DNA of 36,963 bases, taken from positions 1 to 36,963 of the forward strand of contig CANGIF010000032.1 in NCBI GenBank assembly GCA_947453885.1, written 5' to 3'. Both the position numbers and the translations under genes were made by a program. Origin of the DNA: Flavobacteriaceae bacterium (GTDB taxonomy: Bacteria; Bacteroidota; Bacteroidia; Flavobacteriales; Flavobacteriaceae). Below, in pieces: positions 25,682 to 35,191 of this stretch. How positions within the stretch are numbered: position 1 is the stretch's first letter; every line of letters begins with the position of its first letter. The notes beneath the pieces were generated by a model. It did not search any database, was not told where the DNA came from, and saw only the letters and a program-made list of their open reading frames with translations.

Positions 25682-27214
25682 ATGCGTAACGTCCTTTTTT
25701 TAACTCTAGTGGGTATTTTACTTTCCCTTTCCTCTTGTAGAAAAGATTTTGAAACAGTAGCAAGTAACGGAACACTTGAATTTTCCAAAAGCAAAGTGTA
25801 TTTGGACACTGTTTTTTCAAAAATTAGTTCTAGTACTTATACTTTAAAAGTGTACAACCGTAGCAATAAAGACATTTCAATTCCATCTATCCAACTTGAA
25901 AAAGGGCTAACGTCAAAATTCCGATTAATGGTGGACGGTATGACTGGCAATCAAGGCAAACAGTTTTCAAATGTTGAACTTTTAGCAAAAGACAGTTTGT
26001 ATATTTTCATTGAAGCCACAGTAAACGTTAACGAAACACAAGCTGATTATACCTACAACGATCGAATTTTATTTGACAACGGTAATAATCAACAATCGGT
26101 AGATTTGGTAACGCTTGTTCAAGATGCTCATTTTATTTTCCCAACTAGGGCATTGAATTCAACAGTTAAAGAAAAATTGAACATAGCAGGAGTTGTAGGG
26201 GTCGAAGGGCATGTTTTAACCGATTCAGAATTGCATTGGACTAAAGACAAACCTTATGTAATATATGGTTATGCTGCAGTTCCAGACGGTAAAACTTTAA
26301 TTATAGACCCCGGTACTAAAGTGTATTTTCATGCAGACACCTACTCCGGTTTAATTGTGGATAGTACTGCTAAAATACTTGTAAATGGAAGTCTTAATGA
26401 GATAAACACCACTACAGGCGCAATTATTACCCAAAACGAAGTAACCTTTGAGGCAGACCGACTCGAACCTGATTTTGAAGACACACCAGGTCAATGGGGA
26501 ACAGTTTTGCTTTTTTCTGGACAAGATAATTTAATTTCACATTTAGTTTTAAAAAACGCAACTGTTGGACTCTATATTCAATCGAATGTGTCCAATACTA
26601 CCGCAAAATTAAACATTGAGAATAGCCAAATTTACAATTGTTCCAACTATGGGATATTAACGTTTTATTCGCAAATAACAGGACAAAACCTTGTAATTAA
26701 TAGTGCTGGACAAGCAAGTTTAGCATGTTACGAAGGCGGACCTTATATGTTTACACATTGTACTTTTAATAACAATTGGCAAAGTTCCAAGCAAAGTGCT
26801 GTTTTGGTAAGTGATTTTCATTATGAAAATTCGGTTGCCGCAAACCCTACTTCTGTTACTGCTACTTTCAAAAATTGTATCATTTATGGATCGAACAACT
26901 TTGAGCTTTATTTAGGTCATGCTTCCAATTCGTTTGCGGCTACTTTTAATCATTGTTTGGTAAAATTCAATGAATCTGGAAATTCTAATATGAACGCAAA
27001 TACAGATTACGATGTTATTCGATCTAGCAATACTTTTGGGAATATTACTACTCCTGAACCTAAGTTTAAAAACATTTACAAGAATCAATTGACTATTGAA
27101 GCTAGTTCTGGAGCAATTGGTACTGCACAATTTGACCCTCTTTTTCCGTTTGACATTTTACATAATACAAGAACCAATCCATCAGATATAGGCGCATATA
27201 AATTTATGAATTAA
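25682..27214 (+). CDS. Right-handed beta-helix lipoprotein, 510 aa
   Basis: A lipoprotein signal (VLFLTLVGILLSLSSC, lipidated C19) anchors an envelope protein. Residues about 25-160 look like a beta-sandwich: YTLKVYNRSNKDISIPSIQL and the later FIEATVNVNE recall a DUF1573/ASH-like fold. From about 180 to the end the sequence has the short repeating strands of a parallel beta-helix (LIIDPGTKVYF, AKILVNGSL, LVLKNATVGLYIQ, NIENSQIYNCSNYGILTF, FTHCTFNNN, FKNCIIYG, NHCLV). The ending DIGAYKF is like the 'DxGAYE' close of such proteins. No catalytic residues of a lyase or hydrolase can be picked out, so a binding role is as likely as an enzyme. It stands alone between the HU array and the two-component genes. 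Confidence 0.75.
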   Translation: MRNVLFLTLVGILLSLSSCRKDFETVASNGTLEFSKSKVYLDTVFSKISSSTYTLKVYNRSNKDISIPSIQLEKGLTSKFRLMVDGMTGNQGKQFSNVELLAKDSLYIFIEATVNVNETQADYTYNDRILFDNGNNQQSVDLVTLVQDAHFIFPTRALNSTVKEKLNIAGVVGVEGHVLTDSELHWTKDKPYVIYGYAAVPDGKTLIIDPGTKVYFHADTYSGLIVDSTAKILVNGSLNEINTTTGAIITQNEVTFEADRLEPDFEDTPGQWGTVLLFSGQDNLISHLVLKNATVGLYIQSNVSNTTAKLNIENSQIYNCSNYGILTFYSQITGQNLVINSAGQASLACYEGGPYMFTHCTFNNNWQSSKQSAVLVSDFHYENSVAANPTSVTATFKNCIIYGSNNFELYLGHASNSFAATFNHCLVKFNESGNSNMNANTDYDVIRSSNTFGNITTPEPKFKNIYKNQLTIEASSGAIGTAQFDPLFPFDILHNTRTNPSDIGAYKFMN

Positions 27215-27273
27215 AATAAAAAAACTTTTAATTATTTCAAATATAAAATGCTTGAAAACTTAATATTGTAACT

Positions 27274-27954
27274 ATGAAATTAGTACTTCTTGAAGATGAT
27301 TACGCACTTTCAAACGAAATAATTACTTTTTTTAAACAAAAAGAATTTGAATGTTTCCCTTTTTACGATGGATCTATTTTATTGAAAAAATACCAAAAAG
27401 CCTTTTACGATTTCATTATTTTAGACATCAATGTTCCGGGCACTAACGGTTTGGAAGTTTGTAAAAGTATTAGAGCAATAGACAAAAAAACACCTATTTT
27501 AATGTTGACCGCATTTGGCGAAATAGAAGATAAAATTTCAGCTTTTGATTACGGTGCTGATGATTACTTGGTTAAACCTTTTCATTTTGAAGAACTTTTT
27601 GCTAGAGTAAATTCGCTCCTTAGAAGAAAGGATGTGCCGCAAAATGAAATTGAACTTTTTAAACTCGATACTTTAGAAATCAATCTATCGGAAAAACGCG
27701 TTTATAGAAACAAAATTGAAATTCAATTAACACCAAAAGAATATAATTTATTAGTCATATTAGCTAAAGCTAACGGTCGAATTGTGGGTAAACTCGACAT
27801 TGCTGCTAAACTTTGGGACTACCACATTGAAACCAATCAAAACACAATTGAGGTATATATTAATTTTTTGAGAAAAAAAATTGATAAGGAGCATCCTGTA
27901 AAACTAATTCACACCAAAATTGGTTACGGTTATTTTTTAAACGATGAAGAATGA
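27274..27954 (+). CDS. OmpR-family response regulator, 226 aa
   Basis: An N-terminal receiver (E7-D8-D9 acidic cluster, phosphoacceptor D51 in FIILDINVPG, T79 in LMLTAFG, K101 in LVKPF) is joined to a winged helix-turn-helix (about 128-224) with LTPKEYNLLVILAKANGRIV and NTIEVYINFLRKKID followed by IHTKIGYGYFL. All phosphotransfer residues are present. The gene overlaps the histidine kinase by four bases (ATGA), so the two are translated together. It stands upstream of the RND efflux genes, whose promoter carries four direct repeats suited to an OmpR-type dimer. A CzcR/CusR-like metal-responsive role is the likely reading. Confidence 0.93.
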   Translation: MKLVLLEDDYALSNEIITFFKQKEFECFPFYDGSILLKKYQKAFYDFIILDINVPGTNGLEVCKSIRAIDKKTPILMLTAFGEIEDKISAFDYGADDYLVKPFHFEELFARVNSLLRRKDVPQNEIELFKLDTLEINLSEKRVYRNKIEIQLTPKEYNLLVILAKANGRIVGKLDIAAKLWDYHIETNQNTIEVYINFLRKKIDKEHPVKLIHTKIGYGYFLNDEE

Positions 27955-29312
27955 CATTACGCAATCGAATTTCATTATTAGTTAGCCTTTTATTTACATT
28001 TCTTTTCGGAATTGCATCTGCCGTAATTTACATTTCATATTCAAATTTTAGAGAAGCTGAGTTTAAAGATCGCTTAGAAATTAAAGCGCTTTCCACAATA
28101 AAATTACTATCAAACGTCAAACATTTTGATCAAAGTATTATGAAAATGATTGATCAAAACTCTATTAATACACTTTATGACGAAAAAACATTGATTTTTG
28201 ATTCAAAATTCAAATTGATTTACAGTAGTATAGACGATTCAAAAATCAATTGGTCCATTGATGATTTGAAGTTTTTGAAAGTTCATAAAAAGTTTATAAA
28301 AAAACAAAATTCCAATGAATATTTAGGAGTTATGTTTGATACTAACACTACAGAATATTATGTGTTAATTTCCGCTAATGATAATTATGGAAACCGAAAA
28401 TTAGTGTTTTTAAAGTACATTTTAATTGCTTCATATCTTGTTTTCACAACACTTTGTTGGATTTTAACTTCATGGATGGTAAAAAAAGTAATGCAGCCCT
28501 TAAATTCTTTTTTAGGAAACATAAAAAAAATTAACGAAAACAATTTAGATTCTAGGATTGCTTTTAAAAAAACATCAAATGAAATTGATTTATTAGCTAA
28601 CGAATTTAATTTCATGATGGATCGAATTGAAATTTCGTATAGCAAGCAAAAAGAATTTACAGCACATGCATCACATGAATTGCGAACACCGCTTACTAAA
28701 ATTACGGCACATATTGAAAATACCATTTTAAATCCTGATTCAAATTCAGAATTAAAAAATGTTTTACAATACCTTTTAAAAGACATAAACCATTTGACAG
28801 AATTAATAAACTCACTTTTAATTCTATCAAAAGTCGATTCAAATGCAATTGAAAACAAAGAAAAACACCGATTGGACGAAATCATTTTTGCTTCAATAGA
28901 AAAAACCATTAAAATGTATCCTGATTTTAATGTTCATTTTGAAATTGAAGAAAATGACAATATTGATACAGCTCTTAATGTAGAAGGGAACAACAAGCTA
29001 TTGGAAATCGCGATTACCAATGTTTTAAAAAATGCTTACGTCTATTCAGACAATAAACAAGCTATTATCAAAATAGGAACTATCAACCAAAAACTAAGCG
29101 TTGCTATTTCAAATTCAGGTAAAACATTAACTGTCAATGAGCAAAAAAATTTATTTGAACCTTTTATGAGAGGTATAAATGCTCAAGGAACAGTTGGTTT
29201 TGGCCTTGGTTTACGAATTGTACAACGTATTTTAGTACTTCACAATGCTTCTATTGTTTATAAAATTCCAGAACCAAACCTCAATTTATTTCAGTTGACA
29301 TTCCGTTTTTAA
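27951..29312 (+). CDS. Sensor histidine kinase, 453 aa
   Basis: TM1 (about 8-30), a periplasmic sensor of about 125 residues, TM2 (about 155-176), HAMP (about 177-230), a HisKA domain with H242 in AHASHELRTPLTK, and an HATPase with N box (ITNVLKNAYVYS), a G1-like SNSGKT and G2 GFGLGLRI. The periplasmic part has few His and no Cys, so metal ligands are not obvious. The G1 box has SNSG where DxGxG is usual. Overlaps the response regulator by 4 bp. Its stop codon lies within the first TTTAAGTA box in front of the efflux genes. Expected to sense a periplasmic signal, probably metal stress, and phosphorylate its partner. Confidence 0.93.
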   Translation: MTLRNRISLLVSLLFTFLFGIASAVIYISYSNFREAEFKDRLEIKALSTIKLLSNVKHFDQSIMKMIDQNSINTLYDEKTLIFDSKFKLIYSSIDDSKINWSIDDLKFLKVHKKFIKKQNSNEYLGVMFDTNTTEYYVLISANDNYGNRKLVFLKYILIASYLVFTTLCWILTSWMVKKVMQPLNSFLGNIKKINENNLDSRIAFKKTSNEIDLLANEFNFMMDRIEISYSKQKEFTAHASHELRTPLTKITAHIENTILNPDSNSELKNVLQYLLKDINHLTELINSLLILSKVDSNAIENKEKHRLDEIIFASIEKTIKMYPDFNVHFEIEENDNIDTALNVEGNNKLLEIAITNVLKNAYVYSDNKQAIIKIGTINQKLSVAISNSGKTLTVNEQKNLFEPFMRGINAQGTVGFGLGLRIVQRILVLHNASIVYKIPEPNLNLFQLTFRF

Positions 29313-29349
29313 GTAAAATTTAAGTACTTCTTTAAGTAGTCCTAAAGTA
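29308..29349 (+). promoter_or_regulatory. Four direct repeats, likely response-regulator operator
   Basis: TTTAAGTA occurs at 29308, 29319 and 29331, and a degenerate copy CTAAAGTA at 29342: steps of 11, 12 and 11 bases, about one helical turn. Tandem half-sites at this spacing are the pattern bound by OmpR-family dimers. They end nine bases before the -7 element and occupy the place of the missing -33 box, as expected for an activator. The first copy overlaps the stop of the kinase gene. Confidence 0.6.
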
Positions 29350-29358
29350 TAGTGGCTG

Positions 29359-29366
29359 TATCTTTG
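29359..29366 (+). promoter_or_regulatory. -7 element of the efflux operon
   Basis: TATCTTTG matches TAnnTTTG and lies 22 bases before the ATG at 29389. No TTG stands 17-23 bases upstream; the repeat array fills that position. Confidence 0.55.
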
Positions 29367-29388
29367 CTGTCAATAAAACAAGGACGTT

Positions 29389-30636
29389 ATGCGAAAATTT
29401 TTAATGGTTTTTTTATTCTTAATTGTAAGTCAAATTGTTCTTTCTCAAAAAATGATAACCTTACAGGAATGTGAAAGTCAATTTTTGAAAAACAATTTAA
29501 CTTTATTGGCTGCTCAATTTAATATTGATGCATCAAAAGCCGCTACTATGCAAGCTAAAATTTGGGACAACCCAACAATTTCAGGTGATGTGAATTTTTA
29601 CAATCCTGAAAATGGCAACTATTTTGACGTTGGAAAGCAAGGTCAAAAAGCATTTGGAATACAACAACTAATCTACATGGGCGGTAAAAAAAGAAATGGG
29701 ATTAAGCTGGCTCAAACGGGAGAAAAAATTGCTGAATTTCAATTTGCAGATTTACTTAGAACTTTAAAACTCCAATTGCGTAAAAGTTTCTATAACGCAT
29801 ATTTTATTTCAAAAAACATTGAAACAAGTGACAAACAAATTATTCACATTGAAGATTTGATAAACAATTACACCATTCAAACCGCTAAAGGAAATGTTCC
29901 TTTAAAAGAATTGGTGCGTTTGCAATCCTTATTCCTAAATATAAAAAATGAAAGAATGGATTTGTACAATAGTTTGATGGATGAACAAGCAAATTTGAAA
30001 TTGTTTTTAGCTACCAATGAAACAATTATCCCTAAAATGACGGAAAGTGAATTGTCAAAATACACCAAAGACATTGCCTTCAATGCTATTGAATTTGAAA
30101 AAACAGCTTTGGCAAACCGACCAGATTATTTAGCGAAACAAAAAGCAATTGAAGCCAATGAATGGAATGTAAAATTGCAAAAATCATTAGCAATACCAGA
30201 TGTAACTTTAGGTGGCTCGTACGACCAACATGCTGGTGCTTTTAACGATCAAAAAAACATCAACTTGTCGCTTCCCCTTCCCCTTTGGAATAAAAATAAA
30301 GGAAACATTAAATTGTCACAAGCAATTTTAGAGCAATCGAAATTTGATGAACAAAATTTTCATCTTCAAATTCAATCTGAAATTAGTTCCAGTTGGAACA
30401 AATGGTCTGAGGCTCGTAAAAATTATTTAAAGATAAGTCCTTCTACTAAAAGTGATTTTGAAACAGTTTATAACGGTATTTTGCTAAATTTCCAAAAACG
30501 AAATATCAGCTTGCTTGAATTTACCGATTTTATGGAAAGTTATAACCAAGGTAACATTCAATTGAATGAAATCATGAAAAAATTAGCTATTTCTGCTGAA
30601 GAGTTAAACAGTACAATAACAAAAGAATTATTTTAA
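29389..30636 (+). CDS. TolC-family outer-membrane efflux protein (CzcC-like), 415 aa
   Basis: Signal peptide MRKFLMVFLFLIVSQIVLSQ, then a TolC-type fold: ITLQECESQFLKNNLTLLAAQFNIDA (opening helix), DNPTISGDVNFYNP, and long amphipathic helices in two halves (about 85-210 and 245-410) with the repeated pattern NRPDYLAKQKAIEANEWN and GGSYDQHAGAFNDQKNINLSLPLPLWNKNKGNIKLSQA. It provides the outer-membrane tunnel of a tripartite RND pump. First gene of the operon, 18 bases before the adaptor gene. Confidence 0.9.
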   Translation: MRKFLMVFLFLIVSQIVLSQKMITLQECESQFLKNNLTLLAAQFNIDASKAATMQAKIWDNPTISGDVNFYNPENGNYFDVGKQGQKAFGIQQLIYMGGKKRNGIKLAQTGEKIAEFQFADLLRTLKLQLRKSFYNAYFISKNIETSDKQIIHIEDLINNYTIQTAKGNVPLKELVRLQSLFLNIKNERMDLYNSLMDEQANLKLFLATNETIIPKMTESELSKYTKDIAFNAIEFEKTALANRPDYLAKQKAIEANEWNVKLQKSLAIPDVTLGGSYDQHAGAFNDQKNINLSLPLPLWNKNKGNIKLSQAILEQSKFDEQNFHLQIQSEISSSWNKWSEARKNYLKISPSTKSDFETVYNGILLNFQKRNISLLEFTDFMESYNQGNIQLNEIMKKLAISAEELNSTITKELF

Positions 30637-30654
30637 ATCTAAAACACAAAAAAA

Positions 30655-31737
30655 ATGAAATATTATTTTATAATTTTAATTGCAATTGCACTAACGATAA
30701 CTAGTTGTAAAAAAGCGGAAGAAGTAAAAAATACGGAAACTACTTTTGTTTTAAGTAACGACATGTTGAAAACTACAACTACTGCGGTAGCTTCGTTACA
30801 AAAAATCAAAAACGAATTAACATTTTATGGAAAAATAACAGCGGATAACAACAAATCAATTGATGTGTATCCATTAGTTGGTGGAAATGTTGTGAAAGTT
30901 AATGTTGAACTTGGGGATTTTGTGCACAAAGGTCAAGTTTTAGCCATTATAAAAAGTACTGATATTGCAGATTTTGAAAAACAATTAATTGATGCAAAAA
31001 ACGATTTATTGGTAGCTAAAAATAATTTAAAAGTGACACAAGAACTTTTTGAGGGCAAACTAAATTCTGAAAGAGATGTTTTAGAAGCAAAAAGTATGGC
31101 AGATAAAGCTCAATCACAAGTAAATAAAATTCAAGAAACCTATAAAATTTATAGTATCAAAACTGGATCTATTTACGAAGTTAAAGCTCCAATTAGTGGT
31201 TTTGTAATCCAAAAAAGCATCAATCAAGACATGTTAATCCGAAATGACCGTTCTGAAAACATATTTGACATAGCTGAAATTAGCGAAGTTTGGGCAATAG
31301 CTAACGTTAACGAAATTGACATCAATCAAGTTAAAATTGGCAATAACGCCGATGTCACCACGTTGAGTTATCCTGACAAAGTGTTTCATGGAAAAGTTGA
31401 TAAAATTTTCAACATCATCAATCCAGAAACAAAAGCAATGAACGCCCGTATCATTCTTCAAAATAATGATTTTTTACTAAAACCAGACATGAATGCTAGC
31501 ATCAAAGTTTCGTACCAAGAAGACAAATCCATGATTGCTGTTCCTAGTGCTGCCATAGTTTTTGATAAAAGTAAAAGTTTTGTAATGATTTTTAAAGACC
31601 GAAACAATATTGAAACTAGACCTGTTGAAGTATTTAGACAAGTGGGCGACACAACATATATTTCTAGTGGATTAAAAGAAAATGAAAAAGTTATAACAAA
31701 AAATCAATTGTTTATTTACGACGCTTTAAACGACTAA
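30655..31737 (+). CDS. RND efflux periplasmic adaptor lipoprotein (CzcB-like), 360 aa
   Basis: A lipoprotein signal (IALTITSC, C18) anchors the protein. It shows the two halves of the lipoyl-like domain (VGGNVVKVNVELGDFVHKGQVLAII near 75 and VKAPISGFVIQKSIN near 176) around a helical hairpin (about 100-165), a beta-barrel part (EVWAIANVNEIDINQVKIG ... GKVDKIFNIINPETKAMNARI) and a C-terminal membrane-proximal domain. It links the inner-membrane pump to the TolC-type channel. Four bases separate its stop from the pump ATG. No Met- or His-rich segment that would bind Cu or Zn at the N-terminus is seen. Confidence 0.92.
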   Translation: MKYYFIILIAIALTITSCKKAEEVKNTETTFVLSNDMLKTTTTAVASLQKIKNELTFYGKITADNNKSIDVYPLVGGNVVKVNVELGDFVHKGQVLAIIKSTDIADFEKQLIDAKNDLLVAKNNLKVTQELFEGKLNSERDVLEAKSMADKAQSQVNKIQETYKIYSIKTGSIYEVKAPISGFVIQKSINQDMLIRNDRSENIFDIAEISEVWAIANVNEIDINQVKIGNNADVTTLSYPDKVFHGKVDKIFNIINPETKAMNARIILQNNDFLLKPDMNASIKVSYQEDKSMIAVPSAAIVFDKSKSFVMIFKDRNNIETRPVEVFRQVGDTTYISSGLKENEKVITKNQLFIYDALND

Positions 31738-31741
31738 AAAC

Positions 31742-34700
31742 ATGAACAAATTCATAAAAAACATTATTTCTTTTTCATTAAGAAATAAAGCTTTCACATT
31801 CTTTTGGGTAGGAATTGTTGCTCTTGCTGGCGTTATTTCTTTCAAGAACATGCCAATTGATGCGTTTCCGGATGTAACCAATACTCAAATTATAATTATT
31901 ACGCAATGGAATGGTAGAAGTGCGGAAGAAGTAGAACGTTTTGTTACCTCGCCAGTTGAAATAGCAATGAACTCGGTTCAAAAGAAAACAAGTGTTAGAA
32001 GTATAACCATGTTTGGTCTATCTGTAATTAAAATAATTTTTGACGATGGAGTTGACGATTCATTTGCACGCCAACAAGTCAATAATTTACTAAAAAATGT
32101 TTCATTGCCTGATAGTGTGGAACCTGAAGTTCAGCCTCCATATGGTCCAACTGGAGAAATTTTTAGATACATAATCAAAAGTGACAAAAGAGATAGTCGT
32201 GAATTATTAACATATCAAAATTGGGTAATTGACCGACAACTAAGAGCGTTACCAGGTGTTGCAGATTTGAATGCTTTTGGTGGTCAAGTTAAAACGTATG
32301 AAATTGGTGTTGACCCAATTAAATTAGCAAAATACAACATTACGCCTCTTCAAGTTTATAATGCTGTTAATGCTGGAAATCTTAATGTTGGTGGCGATAT
32401 TATTGAAAAAAATGGACAAGCCTTTGTTGTACGTGGCGTTGGTTTATTAAAATCAATTGAAGATATTGGTAATATTATTGTGGACGATGCGAATGGTAAT
32501 CCTATTTTGGTTAAAAATCTAGCCAAAGTTTATGAGAGTGCCATGCCCAGAGTAGGTCAAACTGGTTTAGGTTTGAAAGACGACGAAGTTGAAGGAATAG
32601 TAGTAATGCGAAAAGGTGAAAACGCAAAAGAAACTTTAGCATTAATTAAAGCAAAAATTGAAGAATTAAATACTAAAACATTACCCAAAGACATTAAAAT
32701 TGAAACGTTTTACGACCGTGATAACTTAATGAACTTTACTACTGAAACAGTAATGCACAACCTTTTTGAAGGAATAATTCTTGTTACTGTAATAGTCTTT
32801 TTATTCATGGCAGATTGGCGCACCACTTTTACGGTTTCCATCATCATTCCTTTATCGCTTTTATTTGCTTTTTTGTGCCTAAAATTAATGGGGATGAGTG
32901 CCAATTTATTGAGTTTAGGAGCAGTCGATTTTGGGATTATCATTGATGGAGCAGTCGTCATGGTCGAGGGATTGTTTGTGATGCTGGACCATAAAGCCCA
33001 TAAAGTTGGTATGGAAAAATACGACAAACTAGCCAAAGGAAGTTTAATTAAAAAAACAGGAACTGGCTTAGGTAAAGCTATTTTCTTTTCAAAATTAATC
33101 ATTATAACGGCTTTATTACCTATATTTTCGTTCCAGAAAGTAGAAGGAAAAATGTTCTCTCCCCTAGCCTTTACACTTGGATTTGCATTAATAGGAGCTT
33201 TAATTTTTACCTTAACACTAGTCCCTGTGTTATCGCATTTACTTCTTAATAAAAATGTAAAAGAAAAACACAATCCTTTTGTTAATTTTTGGGATAGTAT
33301 TGTGGAAAAAGGATTTGCTTGGACTTTTAAACACAAAGTAAAAGCATTAACTGCTTCATTAATTTTACTAGTAGGCGTTTTCTTTTCAGCAGGGTTTTTG
33401 GGAACTGAATTTTTACCGCAGTTAAATGAAGGTGCATTATGGGTAACAGCAGAATTACCTATGAGTTCATCACTTCCAGAAAGTGTAAAAACAGCCGCTA
33501 TTATTCGAAAAGATTTACAAAGTTTTGCAGAAGTAAAAAAAGTGCTTTCTCAAACTGGTAGAAGTAACGACGGAACAGATCCTAATGGATTTGGATTTGT
33601 TCAATTTCAAGTTGATTTAAAACCTAAAGAAGAATGGAAACGTAAAATTTCTACCGATCAATTGGTTGAAGAAATGGATGCAAAATTAAAAGTGCACCAA
33701 GGAATAACTTATAACTATTCGCAACCTGTAGTAGATAACGTTGCAGAAGCCGTTGCAGGATTCAAAGCATCTAACGCCGTAAAAATTTATGGTGACGACT
33801 TGAATAAATTAGATGAATTGGCTAATAAGGTCATTGCACAAATTAAAAACATTCCTGGTATTAAAGACGTTGGTATTTTAAGAAATGTTGGACAGCCAGA
33901 AATTAGCGTTATTTTAGATCGCGAAAAAATGGCCGGCTATGGCGTTTCTCTTGCTGATGCCCAAGCAGTCCTTGAACTTGCTTTTGGTGGAAAAACAGCA
34001 ACCGAAAAATACGAAGATGAGAAAAAATTTGATGTTCGAATTCGATATGCTAAAGAATATAGAAAAGACGAAAAAGACATTGCAGATTTAAAAGTGCCTA
34101 CTTTAAGTGGTGCTAAAATTCCTTTAAAAGAAATTTGTAATGTCAAAAAGATTACTGGTCCGGCTTACATTTACCGAGACAATACAAAACGTTTTATTGG
34201 TGTGAAATTCTCTGTTCGTGACCGAGATTTAGGAAGTACTATTGCAGATGCACAAGCAAAAGTAAATAAAATAAACATGCCAAGTGGTTATACTACTGGG
34301 TGGACAGGTGAATTTGAAAATCAAGTTAGAGCCAGTGCTCGTTTAGGACAAGTAGTTCCTATCAGTCTTATCGGTATTTTTGTATTATTGTTCATTATGT
34401 TTGGAAATCTAAAAGATTCCTTACTCGTTTTAGCCAATGTACCTTTTGCAATTATTGGGGGAATCATAGCCTTACATCTAACAGGAATAAATTTCGGAAT
34501 TTCCGCTGGAGTTGGTTTTATTGCCCTATTGGGAATCTGTATTCAAAACGGGGTAATTCTAATTTCTGAATTTCACAACAATTTAAAGCAAAAAATATCT
34601 TTAAACGATTCTATTCTCCTTGGGGTAAAAGCAAGAACTAGAGCGGTAGTAATGACAGCCCTAATGGCATCCATCGGATTAATGCCAGCAGCTTTATCAA

Positions 34701-34840
34701 CAGGAATTGGTTCCGAATCGCAAAAACCTTTGGCTATTGTAATCATCGGTGGTTTAGTAACAGCAACCATATTGACATTGCTTGTTTTCCCAATTTTGTT
34801 TTGGATTTTCAACCGTTCAAAACATGAAGTAATAGAATAG
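31742..34840 (+). CDS. CzcA-type heavy-metal RND efflux pump, 1032 aa
   Basis: Proton-driven inner-membrane transporter, full length for the HME-RND family. Twelve transmembrane segments: one N-terminal (about 15-33), a bundle at 336-500, one near 530, and a bundle at 865-1025, with two large periplasmic loops. The TM4 proton-relay motif DFGIIIDGAVVMVE gives D396, D402 and E409, spaced as CzcA D402, D408 and E415. The DFG...DG form is that of the Zn/Co/Cd class rather than the Cu/Ag class. MPIDAFPDVTNTQI, SAEEVERFVTSPVE, GTEFLPQLNEGALW and AGFKASNAVKIYGDDL are family stretches. Third gene of the operon; metal specificity still to be shown. Confidence 0.95.
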   Translation: MNKFIKNIISFSLRNKAFTFFWVGIVALAGVISFKNMPIDAFPDVTNTQIIIITQWNGRSAEEVERFVTSPVEIAMNSVQKKTSVRSITMFGLSVIKIIFDDGVDDSFARQQVNNLLKNVSLPDSVEPEVQPPYGPTGEIFRYIIKSDKRDSRELLTYQNWVIDRQLRALPGVADLNAFGGQVKTYEIGVDPIKLAKYNITPLQVYNAVNAGNLNVGGDIIEKNGQAFVVRGVGLLKSIEDIGNIIVDDANGNPILVKNLAKVYESAMPRVGQTGLGLKDDEVEGIVVMRKGENAKETLALIKAKIEELNTKTLPKDIKIETFYDRDNLMNFTTETVMHNLFEGIILVTVIVFLFMADWRTTFTVSIIIPLSLLFAFLCLKLMGMSANLLSLGAVDFGIIIDGAVVMVEGLFVMLDHKAHKVGMEKYDKLAKGSLIKKTGTGLGKAIFFSKLIIITALLPIFSFQKVEGKMFSPLAFTLGFALIGALIFTLTLVPVLSHLLLNKNVKEKHNPFVNFWDSIVEKGFAWTFKHKVKALTASLILLVGVFFSAGFLGTEFLPQLNEGALWVTAELPMSSSLPESVKTAAIIRKDLQSFAEVKKVLSQTGRSNDGTDPNGFGFVQFQVDLKPKEEWKRKISTDQLVEEMDAKLKVHQGITYNYSQPVVDNVAEAVAGFKASNAVKIYGDDLNKLDELANKVIAQIKNIPGIKDVGILRNVGQPEISVILDREKMAGYGVSLADAQAVLELAFGGKTATEKYEDEKKFDVRIRYAKEYRKDEKDIADLKVPTLSGAKIPLKEICNVKKITGPAYIYRDNTKRFIGVKFSVRDRDLGSTIADAQAKVNKINMPSGYTTGWTGEFENQVRASARLGQVVPISLIGIFVLLFIMFGNLKDSLLVLANVPFAIIGGIIALHLTGINFGISAGVGFIALLGICIQNGVILISEFHNNLKQKISLNDSILLGVKARTRAVVMTALMASIGLMPAALSTGIGSESQKPLAIVIIGGLVTATILTLLVFPILFWIFNRSKHEVIE

Positions 34841-35191
34841 CTTTGTATGTAGCATAAACGTTAAAATCCGTCTTAAAGACGGATTATAACGTTTATTATA
34901 ATCTTATTTTATAAATATACAAACTAACAAAACTAAAATAATAAACTACTGTTTGGCTTTTATAATCAGCTATAATTCTATTTAATTTGAATTTTAAAAA
35001 AATTTAACCAGATAGCCCTTAACAAATATAAAAACAGTACAAATACGAAAATTCAAACTCGAATTTATAAATCACACTTTGATTTAGCATTTTAATTGAG
35101 TTTATTTGCACCCAATTTTAATGTGCATGCTAATTATAAACGTAAATCAATTAAAAGAGTTCAAAATTACTTTCAATAAAACTAATCCCTA
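34841..35191. other. Intergenic region after the efflux operon, 351 bp
   Basis: After the hairpin at 34855-34895 the sequence is AT-rich without an open frame. No convincing TAnnTTTG with a spaced TTG was found for the porin-like gene at 35192. Confidence 0.5.
34855..34895 (+). terminator. Terminator of the efflux operon
   Basis: A 20-base stem (19 of 20 pairs) built on AATCCGTCTT/AAGACGGATT around a single A, 14 bases after the pump stop, followed by an AT-rich TTATTATAATC stretch. The symmetric flanks could also work on the minus strand. Confidence 0.8.

Noticed and set aside
31742..34840. Copper/silver (CusA) class for the pump
   Set aside because: The TM4 motif has the DFG...DGAVVMVE form of the Zn/Co/Cd class. 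The metal is still not proven.
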